A stretch of 64,000 bases of DNA, from contig NZ_CP077091.1 in NCBI RefSeq assembly GCF_014268595.2, positions 1,634,501-1,698,500 on the forward strand, read 5' to 3'. The position numbers and the translations under genes were made by a program. This document shows positions 44,795 to 53,346 of the stretch, piece after piece. Each line of letters begins with the position of its first letter. Positions within the stretch are counted from its first letter, which is position 1. The DNA comes from Pseudomonas hamedanensis (GTDB lineage Bacteria; Pseudomonadota; Gammaproteobacteria; Pseudomonadales; Pseudomonadaceae). Under the pieces are notes generated by a model. It searched no databases and was not told where the DNA came from. It worked only from the letters and a program-made list of their open reading frames with translations.

Positions 44795-45649
44795 ATGCCC
44801 CCTCTTAGAGATCTGATCACCAACCCCGGCCTGGATCTTACGCCGTCGGAGCGCAAAGTCGTTCGCGCGCCGCTTGATCAGTATCCACGCAATGGCCTTG
44901 GCCCGATGGCGCGGCTGGCCGAACACGCCGGCGTCAGTGACCCGACCATCGTCCGGCTGGTAAAAAAGCTCGGTTTCAGCGGCTATGCCGAATTTCAGGA
45001 TGCCTTGCTCAGCGACATGGACCATCGCCTGCGTTCGCCACGCACGCTGTTGCAACCGCGCGCCCAGCACAATAAAGACGACGTCTGGGGCCATTATCTG
45101 GGCGAGAGCCATCGCTTGCTGGTAGACACCCAATCGCTGACCCAGCCGGAAGACGTGCGCATCCTCACCGAATGGCTGCTCGACACCCGGCATCAGGTGT
45201 ATTGCTTTGGCGGTCGCTTCAGCAGCCTGATGGCCACCTACCTGCTCAACCATCTGCGTCTGCTGCGTCCGGGCTGTTTTGCTTTGGAAGACAACGCACT
45301 GCTGCCTGACCGGCTGTTCGACCTGCAACGTCAGGACGTGGTCCTGGTGTTCGACTATCGCCGCTATCAGACCCAGGCCCTGCGCGTGGCCGCGGCGGCA
45401 AAAAACCACAATGCCCGGGTGGTGTTGTTCACCGACATTTATGCCTCGCCACTGCGCGAAATGGCCGACCTGATCATCAGCGCACCGGTGGAATCGGCGT
45501 CGCCCTTCGACACCATGGTGCCGGCGCTGGCACAGGTCGAGGCGCTGATTGCCTGCCTGACCCAGCGCGGCCCGGATCTGGCCGATCGCCTGGAAGGCAT
45601 CGACGCCCTGCGCAACGACTTCGCCACCCACCTGCTGGAGGATAAATAA
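44795..45649 (+). CDS. MurR/RpiR-family transcriptional regulator
   Basis: 284 aa. N-terminal HTH_6 domain (1-75; MARLAEHAGVSDPTIVRLVK, KLGFSGYAEFQDAL) and a C-terminal SIS domain (about 120-260; VYCFGGRFSSLMATYLLNHL) that would bind a ligand. It heads a same-strand cluster running to 52021, with 2 bases to the next gene, and presumably senses its substrate. The SIS ligand is classically a sugar phosphate, but RpiR proteins beside amino-acid genes are also known. Confidence 0.9.
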   Translation: MPPLRDLITNPGLDLTPSERKVVRAPLDQYPRNGLGPMARLAEHAGVSDPTIVRLVKKLGFSGYAEFQDALLSDMDHRLRSPRTLLQPRAQHNKDDVWGHYLGESHRLLVDTQSLTQPEDVRILTEWLLDTRHQVYCFGGRFSSLMATYLLNHLRLLRPGCFALEDNALLPDRLFDLQRQDVVLVFDYRRYQTQALRVAAAAKNHNARVVLFTDIYASPLREMADLIISAPVESASPFDTMVPALAQVEALIACLTQRGPDLADRLEGIDALRNDFATHLLEDK

Positions 45650-45651
45650 GG

Positions 45652-46296
45652 ATGTTCAGCCTTCCCCACCGCTCGCCGCGGGATCTGCCGTTTGTCACCG
45701 ATCACACGGCATTGCTCCTGGTTGACATGCAGCGTGCCTGGCTCGAACCACAGTTCGATCCCCACCTCAATGACCCGGACGCGGCGTATTTCCTTGGGCG
45801 TGCCCGTGGGCAGGTCATACCCAATCAGCGGCGCTTGCTCGGGGCTTTTCGTCAGGCCCGGCAAAACGTCCTGCATACCTTGATCGAAAGCCTGACCGCC
45901 GATGGCCGCGACCGCTCGCTGGACCACAAGCTGTCGGACATGCACCTGCCCAAGGGCAGCCCGCAGGCACAGGTAATCGCCGAGCTGACTCCGCTGGAAA
46001 ATGAAGTCGTCTTGCCGAAGACCTCCTCCGGCGTGTTCAACTCGACCGCCATCGACTATGTGCTGCGCAACCTCGAAACCCGCCACCTGATCATTGCCGG
46101 CATCGTCACCGACCAGTGCGTCGACATGGCCGTGCGCGACGCCGCCGACCGTGGCTACCTGGTGACGCTGGTCGAAGACGCCTGCGCCACCTACAGCGCC
46201 GAACGCCATCACGCCTGTCTGAATGCAATCAAGGGTTACTGCTGGATCACCGACACCGCCACTGTGCTCGGCCGTCTCCAGGAGATGCAGCCATGA
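45652..46296 (+). CDS. Isochorismatase-family cysteine amidohydrolase
   Basis: 214 aa. The catalytic triad of the cysteine-hydrolase family is visible: Asp25 (LLVDMQRAW), Lys123 (LPKTSSGVF) and Cys156 (TDQCVDMAVRDA). Cys rather than Asp/Gly at that site points to a C-N hydrolase (nicotinamidase, N-carbamoyl-sarcosine or biuret hydrolase type) rather than a true isochorismatase. Translationally coupled to the neighbours (2-base gap before, 4-base overlap after). The substrate is probably an amide or ureide handled by this cluster. Confidence 0.88.
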   Translation: MFSLPHRSPRDLPFVTDHTALLLVDMQRAWLEPQFDPHLNDPDAAYFLGRARGQVIPNQRRLLGAFRQARQNVLHTLIESLTADGRDRSLDHKLSDMHLPKGSPQAQVIAELTPLENEVVLPKTSSGVFNSTAIDYVLRNLETRHLIIAGIVTDQCVDMAVRDAADRGYLVTLVEDACATYSAERHHACLNAIKGYCWITDTATVLGRLQEMQP

Positions 46297-47624
46297 GCGC
46301 CCGCCTGACGCCGCTGCCGATGACGACCCTGGTGACCACCGACCTGATCGGCATCACCCGGGGCCGCTCGTTTCCCACCGATGAGCTGGAGCATTATGAA
46401 GTGGCCGGTTGCGGCTGGGTGCCGGCCAACAGCGCGTTGACCCCGCAAGACATCATTGCCTCAACCAACCCGTGGGGCGCGTATGGCGACTTGCGCCTGA
46501 TTCCCGACCTGAGCAGCCGCGTCACCGTCGGCACTGGCCCGGACGCCGACGCGCCGACGCTGGACTTCATTCACGGCGACATTCGCGAGACCGATGGCCG
46601 ACCGTGGGGCGCCTGCCCGCGCACGTTGCTGCGCGATGAAATCGAGCGTTATCGCGAGACGCTGGGCTTGCAGGTCAATGCTGCCTTCGAACACGAATTC
46701 AACCTGCACGCGGGCGTTGCCGAACATTCGGCATTTTCCCTGGAAGCGCAACGTCAGGGCGCCGAATTCGGCGGCTGGCTGCTCAGCGCTTTACGCGCCG
46801 GCGGAGTCGAGCCGGAAATGTTCCTGCCTGAATACGGCAAGCATCAATACGAAATCACCTGCCGGCCGACGCTCGGCGTGGCCGCGGCAGACCGCGCGGT
46901 GAACGTGCGCGAGATCAGCCGCGAGATCGCCCGGCAGATGGGCCTGGCGCTGAGTTTCGCGCCGAAGACCGCCGCCAATGCCGTGTGCAACGGCGTGCAT
47001 TTGCACATCAGTCTGCTCGACCTCGCCGGCCAGCCGGTGCTGTACGACGCCGGCACCATCAATGGCCTGTCGCAGATTGGCCAACACTGGGCCGCTGGCG
47101 TCTTGCACTATTTGCCGGCCTTGTGTGCGTTCACTGCACCGACGCCGGTGTCGTACGAGCGCTTGCAGCCGCATCACTGGAGCGCGTCCTACGCCTGCCT
47201 GGGGCAACAGAACCGTGAAGCGGCGCTGCGCATCTGCCCGACGGTGACCCTGGGCGGCAAGTCCGTGGCCCGGCAGTTCAACCTGGAGTTCCGCGCCATG
47301 GACGCCACCGCCTCGCCACACCTGGCCATGGCGGCACTGCTGATCGCCGGCCGCCTGGGCATTGAGCAACGGCTGGCGCTGAACGCAATCACCGACGAGA
47401 TTCCCGATTCACTCAACGACGAGCAACGCAAGGCCCGGGGCATTGTTGCCCTGCCCGCCTCGCTGGCGCAGGCACTGGATTGCCTGCGCGACAGCGGCGC
47501 CTTCAACGAATGGCTGCCCAAGCCGTTGCTCGACACCTACCACGCCCTTAAAACCGAGGAACTGGCGCTGACGGAACAGCTCTCGCCCGCTGACTTGTGT
47601 GAGCACTATGCACGCCTGTACTGA
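46293..47624 (+). CDS. Glutamine-synthetase-like gamma-glutamyl ligase
   Basis: 443 aa. GS-fold ligase with the acid-rich metal site (NAAFEHEFNLH), HLHISLLD and the family end motif EFRAMDATASPHLAMAALLIAG. The N-terminal beta-grasp is short (TTDLIGITRGRSFP). In pseudomonads such GlnA paralogues (PauA/SpuI type) attach gamma-glutamate to amines for catabolism; this one is likely a ligase for a polyamine, amino acid or other amine. Start at 46293 overlaps the hydrolase (ATGA). The amine is not identifiable from sequence. Confidence 0.85.
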   Translation: MSARLTPLPMTTLVTTDLIGITRGRSFPTDELEHYEVAGCGWVPANSALTPQDIIASTNPWGAYGDLRLIPDLSSRVTVGTGPDADAPTLDFIHGDIRETDGRPWGACPRTLLRDEIERYRETLGLQVNAAFEHEFNLHAGVAEHSAFSLEAQRQGAEFGGWLLSALRAGGVEPEMFLPEYGKHQYEITCRPTLGVAAADRAVNVREISREIARQMGLALSFAPKTAANAVCNGVHLHISLLDLAGQPVLYDAGTINGLSQIGQHWAAGVLHYLPALCAFTAPTPVSYERLQPHHWSASYACLGQQNREAALRICPTVTLGGKSVARQFNLEFRAMDATASPHLAMAALLIAGRLGIEQRLALNAITDEIPDSLNDEQRKARGIVALPASLAQALDCLRDSGAFNEWLPKPLLDTYHALKTEELALTEQLSPADLCEHYARLY

Positions 47625-48360
47625 ATCCGCCGAACTGGGGTTATACACCCGACCGGTCTATAACCTTAGTCGCGAGCAGTCGACGACGCCGTTGATTCTC
47701 GTGTGCGAGCACGCCAGTCGCTACATCCCCAAGGCCCTGAACAATCTGGGCCTGGACGATGCCGCGGCGGCTGAACACATCGCCTGGGACATTGGCGCCC
47801 TCGAACTGGCCGAGCAACTGTCGCAGCAACTGAATGCGACGCTGTTGAGCGCCAACTACTCGCGACTGCTGATCGACCTCAACCGCCCACGCCACGCGCC
47901 CGACAGTATTCCGACGCAGAGCGAGATCTATCAGATTCCGGGCAACCGCGAGCTCGACGAAGCCACCCGCGAGTACCGCCGGCAGAAGCTGTTCAAGCCG
48001 TTTCATGCGCGCTTGCAGACGCTGATCGACGAGCGCATTGCCCAAGGCCAACCGGTGCGGGTCGTAGGGATTCACAGTTTCACCCCGGTGTATTACGGCC
48101 AGCCGCGACCGCTGGAAATCGGCGTGCTGTTCGGCCAGGCGCAGGCCTACGCCCAACGCGTACTCGACGGTCTCGACAAACACTCGCTGAAAGTGGCGGG
48201 CAACCAGCCGTACCGGATCGACCCGCTGGGCGATATGACAGTGCCGGTTCACGGTGATGCCCGGGGCCTGGACTCGGTGCTGATCGAGGTGCGCAACGAT
48301 CTGCTGCGCAACCGCGAAGACGTGTCGCGCTGGGCCGATTACCTCGCACCACTGTTGTAG
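47608..48360 (+). CDS. N-formylglutamate amidohydrolase-like enzyme
   Basis: 250 aa (253 from a GTG at 47599). The Zn-dependent FGase/HutG-II fold is marked by VCEHASRYIPK (31-41), LIDLNRPRHAPD and VGIHSFTPVYYG. The family removes the N-acyl group from glutamate. The start overlaps the ligase gene by 17 bases. Histidine-utilisation genes are absent here, so the physiological acyl group may be something else, such as the succinyl group made by the downstream transferases (inference). Confidence 0.88.
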   Translation: MHACTESAELGLYTRPVYNLSREQSTTPLILVCEHASRYIPKALNNLGLDDAAAAEHIAWDIGALELAEQLSQQLNATLLSANYSRLLIDLNRPRHAPDSIPTQSEIYQIPGNRELDEATREYRRQKLFKPFHARLQTLIDERIAQGQPVRVVGIHSFTPVYYGQPRPLEIGVLFGQAQAYAQRVLDGLDKHSLKVAGNQPYRIDPLGDMTVPVHGDARGLDSVLIEVRNDLLRNREDVSRWADYLAPLL

Positions 48361-48439
48361 GAAAACTCTGCTGACGCTGTAAATGATCGACCGCCATAAC
48401 AACTGAAACGACCGATTGCCAGACAAGGAGTTGCGCTTC

Positions 48440-49789
48440 ATGGAAATTGAAGAATTCGGCTACAAACAAGAGTTGAAACGGAGTCTGACCCTCACCGATC
48501 TGGTGGTTTACGGGATGATCTTCATGATCCCCATCGCCCCGTTCGGTGTGTATGGCTACGTCAACGCCGAAGCGCCGGGCATGGTGCCGCTGGCGTACAT
48601 CATCGGCATGGTGGCAATGCTGTTCACGGCGCTGAGCTACGGCAGCATGGCCCGCGCTTTTCCGATTGCGGGCTCGGTGTATTCCTACGCGCAGCGCGGC
48701 CTGAATCAACACGTCGGTTTCATCGCCGGCTGGCTGATGCTGCTCGACTACCTGCTGATTCCGCCGCTGCTGTATGTGTATGCGGCGATGGCGCTGAACC
48801 ATCTGTATCCGGACATTCCCAAGGTCGGCTTCATTCTGGCGTTCCTGGTCAGCGCGACGTTCGTCAACCTGCGCGGCATCACCTTCACAGCGCGGATGAA
48901 CATTGTCTTTCTGCTCGCGCAGTTGGTGGTCCTCGGCATTTTTCTGTTCTACGCCTGGAATGCCCTGCACAGCGGCGGCGGCAATGGTGAGTTGACGCTG
49001 GCGCCGCTGTATCACCCGGAAACCTTCAACTTCGCCCTGCTAATGCAAGCGGTGTCGATTGCGGTGCTGTCATTCCTGGGCTTCGATGCGATTTCCACGC
49101 TTGCCGAGGAAATCAAGGGCGACCCGGGCAAGAGCGTCGGCAAAGCGGCGTTGATCACGCTATTGGTGATGGGGGTGATATTTGTCGCGCAAACCTGGAT
49201 CGCCACCGACCTGGCGGCCGGCATGGGCTTCAAGTCCGCCGACACCGCGTTCTATGAAATCGCCGAAATCGCCGCCGGCAGTTGGCTGGCCACGCTGACC
49301 GCCGTGGCAACCGCTCTGGCCTGGGGCGTCGCCGTGGCAATCACGTCGCAGGCTGCGGTGTCGCGCCTGCTGTTTGGCATGGCCCGCGACGGCAAACTGC
49401 CAAAAGTGCTCGCCAGGGTTCATCCGAAACACAACACACCGTACCTGAGCATCTATCTGGTGGCGGTGCTGTCGCTGGTGATCTGCTATCTGTTCATCAA
49501 CTCGGTCGACACCCTCACCTCGCTGGTCAACTTCGGCGCGCTCAGCGGTTTCATGCTGCTGCATCTGACGGTCATCAACTACTACTGGCGTCGGCAGAAG
49601 TCCGGTCGGGTGGTACGCCATCTGCTCTGCCCGGCGATCGGCTTCAGCATCGTTGCGGCCATCATGTACAACATGGGCGTCGATGCCCAGAAACTCGGGC
49701 TGATCTGGATTGCGTTGGGTCTGGTCTATCTGTTTTTCCTCAACAAGCTTGGCGCCAGTACGGCGCTGCCTGACCCGAGCAACGGCTGA
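48440..49789 (+). CDS. APC-superfamily amino acid/amine permease
   Basis: 449 aa with 12 hydrophobic spans. N-terminal RSLTLTDLVVYGMIFMIPIA and the loop ALSYGSMARAFPIAGSVYSY match PuuP-like/APC transporters. AAGGAG lies 10 bases before the ATG at 48440. It follows the amidohydrolase by 79 bp and is the import step of the cluster. Its mid-protein signature SFLGFDAISTLAEEIKGDPG is typical. Substrate probably an amino acid, amine or polyamine. Confidence 0.92.
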   Translation: MEIEEFGYKQELKRSLTLTDLVVYGMIFMIPIAPFGVYGYVNAEAPGMVPLAYIIGMVAMLFTALSYGSMARAFPIAGSVYSYAQRGLNQHVGFIAGWLMLLDYLLIPPLLYVYAAMALNHLYPDIPKVGFILAFLVSATFVNLRGITFTARMNIVFLLAQLVVLGIFLFYAWNALHSGGGNGELTLAPLYHPETFNFALLMQAVSIAVLSFLGFDAISTLAEEIKGDPGKSVGKAALITLLVMGVIFVAQTWIATDLAAGMGFKSADTAFYEIAEIAAGSWLATLTAVATALAWGVAVAITSQAAVSRLLFGMARDGKLPKVLARVHPKHNTPYLSIYLVAVLSLVICYLFINSVDTLTSLVNFGALSGFMLLHLTVINYYWRRQKSGRVVRHLLCPAIGFSIVAAIMYNMGVDAQKLGLIWIALGLVYLFFLNKLGASTALPDPSNG

Positions 49790-49863
49790 CAAGAAAAAGA
49801 GCGGCGTCTGACAACAAATCAGGCGACCGCCGATTTATCGCGTGGACACCGACAGTGATAGTC

Positions 49864-49890
49864 AGGCTTGGCGAACGCGCCAAGCCTTTT
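49864..49890 (+). terminator. Intrinsic terminator inside the cluster
   Basis: Perfect 10-bp stem AGGCTTGGCG/CGCCAAGCCT around AACG, then TTTT, 19 bases before the first succinyltransferase-like start. It would cut or attenuate read-through from the permease. Confidence 0.7.
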
Positions 49891-49908
49891 GATACAGGAG
49901 TTACATCC

Positions 49909-50925
49909 ATGCTGGTCTTACGCCCGGTCGAGCAGAGCGACCTGCCCCAGCTACAGCAACTGGCCCGCGACAGTCTGGTCGGCGTGACCTCGTTGCCTGA
50001 CGACCGCGAACGCCTGCGCGACAAGATTGCCGCCTCCTGCGCTTCGTTCGACAGCGAAGCGGCAGCGCAGGGCCCGGAGAACTATTTTTTCGTCCTGCAA
50101 GACCTCGACAGCCAACAACTGCTCGGCTGCTCGGAGATCCTCGCCACCGCCGGTTTCAACGAGCCGTTCTACAGCCTGCGCAACCGTCACTTCACCAGTG
50201 CCTCGCGGGAGCTGAACATCGAACACGGGGTGCCGGCATTGTCGTTGTGCCATGACCTCAGCGGCCACACCTTGCTGCGCGGTTTCCACATCGATGCGAA
50301 GCTGGTGCGCACAGTATTTTCCGAGCTGCTGTCGCGGGCGCGCCTGCTGTTCATCGCCGCACACGCGCCACGCTTTGCCGAGACGGTGATTACCGAAATC
50401 GTCGGTTACAGCGACGCAGACGGCCATTCACCGTTCTGGGATGCACTGGGCAAACATTTCTTCGACTTGCCCTACCTCGAAGCCGAACGTCTGTGCGGAT
50501 TGCAGAGCCGGACATTCCTCGCCGAACTGATGCCGCAATACCCGATTTACGTGCCGATGTTGCCGCAAGCGGCGCAGGACTGTATTGGCAAGATTCACCC
50601 GGACGGCCAGGAAGCGTTCGACATCCTGGCGCGGGAAGGTTTTGAGACCAACAGCTACATCGACCTGTTCGATGCCGGCCCGACGCTGTATGCGCGCACG
50701 GCGAACATCCGCTCGATCGCACGCAGCCAAATTGTCGCGGTGCAACAACAGCCACGCATCGATGCGCGCGGGCGTTACCTGCTGAGCAACGATGCACTGC
50801 ACGGTTTTCGAGCCGTTGTGGCCGAACTCGATTATCAACCCGATCAACCGCTGTGCCTCACCCCCGCCCTCTGTGCGGCGCTGAACGTGACCGAGGGCAG
50901 CCCGATCCGGCTGATTGCCCTGTGA
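49909..50925 (+). CDS. Arginine N-succinyltransferase-like subunit (AruF type)
   Basis: 338 aa AstA-family acyltransferase (GNAT-like). MLVLRPVEQSDLPQLQQLAR, LVGVTSLPDDRERLRDKI and GYSDADGHSPFWDALGKHFF align by memory with P. aeruginosa AruF, the alpha subunit of the arginine/ornithine succinyltransferase. ACAGGAG precedes the start. It is followed by an AruG-type subunit but not by aruD, aruB or aruE homologues, so it is a second copy outside the arginine operon. The acceptor may not be arginine. Confidence 0.88.
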   Translation: MLVLRPVEQSDLPQLQQLARDSLVGVTSLPDDRERLRDKIAASCASFDSEAAAQGPENYFFVLQDLDSQQLLGCSEILATAGFNEPFYSLRNRHFTSASRELNIEHGVPALSLCHDLSGHTLLRGFHIDAKLVRTVFSELLSRARLLFIAAHAPRFAETVITEIVGYSDADGHSPFWDALGKHFFDLPYLEAERLCGLQSRTFLAELMPQYPIYVPMLPQAAQDCIGKIHPDGQEAFDILAREGFETNSYIDLFDAGPTLYARTANIRSIARSQIVAVQQQPRIDARGRYLLSNDALHGFRAVVAELDYQPDQPLCLTPALCAALNVTEGSPIRLIAL

Positions 50926-50986
50926 ACCGCGCCCGGTTCCGAACCCCACGACAGCGCCCCGCCAGGCGCGCAAAAGGAGTTACAGC

Positions 50987-52021
50987 ATGATTGTCCGTCC
51001 GGTCAAAGTCAGCGACCTGCCCGCCTTGATGACCCTGGTGCAGCAGGCGGGCCCGGGGTTCACGACCCTGCCGGCCAACGAAGACCGCCTCGCTCACCGG
51101 GTGCGCTGGGCACAGCGCGCTTTCGCCGAACAGGTGGAGCGCGCCGACGCCGATTATCTGTTTGTGCTCGAGGACGACGAATCGCGCGTGGTCGGCGTCA
51201 GCGCGATGGCCGGCGCCATCGGCCTGCGCGAGCCCTGGTACAACTACCGGCTCGGCGTAACCGTCAGTTCAGCGCCGGACCTGGGCATTCAAAGGCAAAT
51301 ACCGACGTTATTTCTCAATAACGAGCTGACCGGCCAATCGGAGCTGTGCTCGCTGTTCCTGCGCCATGACCAGCGCGTCGGCAGTAACGGCCGCCTGCTA
51401 TCGCTAGGCCGTCTGCTGTTCGTCGCCGAGTTTCCTCACCTGTTTGGCGAAAAGATGATTGCCGAACTGCGCGGCAATGCCGACGAGCAAGGCTGTTCGC
51501 CGTTCTGGGACAGCCTGGGCCGGCACTTCTTCCAGATGGACTTCAGCCATGCCGACCACTTGTCGGGATTGGGCAACAAAGCCTTTATTGCCGAACTGAT
51601 GCCGCGCCAGCCGCTGTACACCTGCCTGCTCACCGAGGCGGCTCAGGCGGCTATCGGCCAGACGCATCCGAACACTGAACCTGCGCTGAAAATCCTCCAG
51701 GCCGAGGGGTTTGCCCACAAAGGCTACATCGATATTTTTGACGGTGGCCCGGTGATCGAAGCGCCGGTGCGCAATATCCGCACCGTGCGCGACAGCCTTG
51801 AACTGACCCTGAGCCTCGGCAGCCCGGACGATCAGGCGCCGTTGTGGCTGATCCACAACCGCCGTCTGGAGAATTGCCGAATCACCGTGGCCCGCGCCCG
51901 ACGAGTCGGCGACAGCCTGGCGATCGACCGCCTCACCGCCAAACGCCTGCAGTTGCAACCGGGCAATTCGGTGCGGGCGGTGATGCTGCCCCATCAGCAA
52001 CAGCAGGCCGCCGCTGCCTGA
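50987..52021 (+). CDS. Arginine N-succinyltransferase-like subunit (AruG type)
   Basis: 344 aa, homologous to the preceding gene and to AruG (MIVRPVKVSDLPALMTLVQQ, GPGFTTLPANEDRLAHRV, GCSPFWDSLGRHFFQMDF). AAAAGGAG precedes the start. The two subunits are expected to form a heteromer that succinylates the amino group of a substrate using succinyl-CoA. It ends the cluster; the C-terminus is Gln/Ala-rich. Confidence 0.88.
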   Translation: MIVRPVKVSDLPALMTLVQQAGPGFTTLPANEDRLAHRVRWAQRAFAEQVERADADYLFVLEDDESRVVGVSAMAGAIGLREPWYNYRLGVTVSSAPDLGIQRQIPTLFLNNELTGQSELCSLFLRHDQRVGSNGRLLSLGRLLFVAEFPHLFGEKMIAELRGNADEQGCSPFWDSLGRHFFQMDFSHADHLSGLGNKAFIAELMPRQPLYTCLLTEAAQAAIGQTHPNTEPALKILQAEGFAHKGYIDIFDGGPVIEAPVRNIRTVRDSLELTLSLGSPDDQAPLWLIHNRRLENCRITVARARRVGDSLAIDRLTAKRLQLQPGNSVRAVMLPHQQQQAAAA

Positions 52022-52210
52022 GACGCCGCTCCCCCCGTGGCGAGGACTTGCTCGCGTTCGAAGATGAATCCTTTCAGCTCGGGACTGCCATAAACGGCTC
52101 CCCGACAAATTCGTCATGATTATTGACCCACCCGCGTGATAGCCTTTTCACTCTTCGGCGTTGACACCTTTGCTCAAGCCTTTCCATTCCTTTGTATTGG
52201 TGGAACTCGT

Positions 52211-53080
52211 ATGACCAGGCTTTCTCATCAAGATTTGCGCCGTAATTTTCGTCAGTTACTGGCCTCCGACACCTGCTACCACACGGCCTCGGTGTTTGAT
52301 CCCATGTCGGCGCGCATCGCGGCCGACCTCGGTTTTGAAGTGGGGATTCTCGGTGGATCGGTGGCTTCGTTGCAGGTGCTGGGTGCACCGGACTTTGCCC
52401 TGATCACCCTCAGCGAATTCGCCGAACAGGCCACACGCATCGGCCGCGTCGCCCAGTTGCCGGTGATCGCCGACGCCGACCACGGTTACGGCAACGCCCT
52501 CAACGTGATGCGCACCATTGTCGAACTGGAACGCGCCGGCATTGCCGCCCTGACCATCGAAGACACCCTGCTGCCTGCGCAATTTGGCCGCAAATCCACT
52601 GACCTGATCACCGTCGCCGAAGGCGTTGGCAAGATCCGCGCGGCACTGGAAGCCCGGGTCGACACGGAAATGGCGATCATCGCCCGCACCAACGCCGGCA
52701 TCCTGCCGATCCAGGAAATCATCAGCCGCACCCGCCAATATCAAGCCGCGGGCGCCGATGGCATCTGCATGGTCGGCGTGCAGGATTTCGATCAACTGGA
52801 GCAAATCGCCGAACACCTGACGGTACCGCTGATGCTGGTGACTTACGGCAACCCGGCGCTGCACGACGACAAGCGCCTGGCCGAACTCGGCGTGCGCGTA
52901 ACCATCGACGGGCATGGCGCCTATTTTGCGGCGATCAAGGCAACCTACGACAGCCTGCGCGAACAGCGGCAGATCTTCACCCAGGCCTCCGACCTGAGCG
53001 CCACCGAGTTGACGCACACTTATACCCAGCCGGAGGAATACATTCTCTGGGCCAAGGAATACATGAGCGTCAAGGAGTAA
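52211..53080 (+). CDS. Oxaloacetate decarboxylase (PEP mutase/isocitrate lyase superfamily)
   Basis: 289 aa. Very close by memory to P. aeruginosa PA4872, an oxaloacetate decarboxylase: [52 protein letters not shown] and LVTYGNPAL. It lacks the KKCGH catalytic signature of isocitrate and methylisocitrate lyases, consistent with the decarboxylase group. It converts oxaloacetate to pyruvate and CO2 with Mg2+. Start at 52211 after TGGTGGAA. Confidence 0.92.
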   Translation: MTRLSHQDLRRNFRQLLASDTCYHTASVFDPMSARIAADLGFEVGILGGSVASLQVLGAPDFALITLSEFAEQATRIGRVAQLPVIADADHGYGNALNVMRTIVELERAGIAALTIEDTLLPAQFGRKSTDLITVAEGVGKIRAALEARVDTEMAIIARTNAGILPIQEIISRTRQYQAAGADGICMVGVQDFDQLEQIAEHLTVPLMLVTYGNPALHDDKRLAELGVRVTIDGHGAYFAAIKATYDSLREQRQIFTQASDLSATELTHTYTQPEEYILWAKEYMSVKE

Positions 53081-53099
53081 TGTGAACGCCCTACCGGCG

Positions 53100-53197
53100 C
53101 CTTCGCGAGCAGGCTCGCTCCCACATTTGGTCCGTGGCGGACCCAAAACCTGTGGCCACTTAAGATCCCTGTGGGAGCGAGCCTGCTCGCGAAGGCC
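53100..53197. repeat. Pair of REP elements
   Basis: CCTTCGCGAGCAGGCTCGCT and, about 70 bp on, CTGTGGGAGCGAGCCTGCTC in opposite orientation, between the decarboxylase and the Ig-repeat gene. Confidence 0.8.
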
Positions 53198-53346
53198 AAC
53201 GCTCAGTCACCTTGCTTCTTGACAAGCACAACTCGAACCCGCACCACCCGTCGGATTCAAGCCCGCACCTGTCAGATCCTACAGGTGCGCAAGCCCTCCA
53301 ATACGCGTTAACTCACTCCGTCACCTTTGCCCACGGAGTCAGCGCC

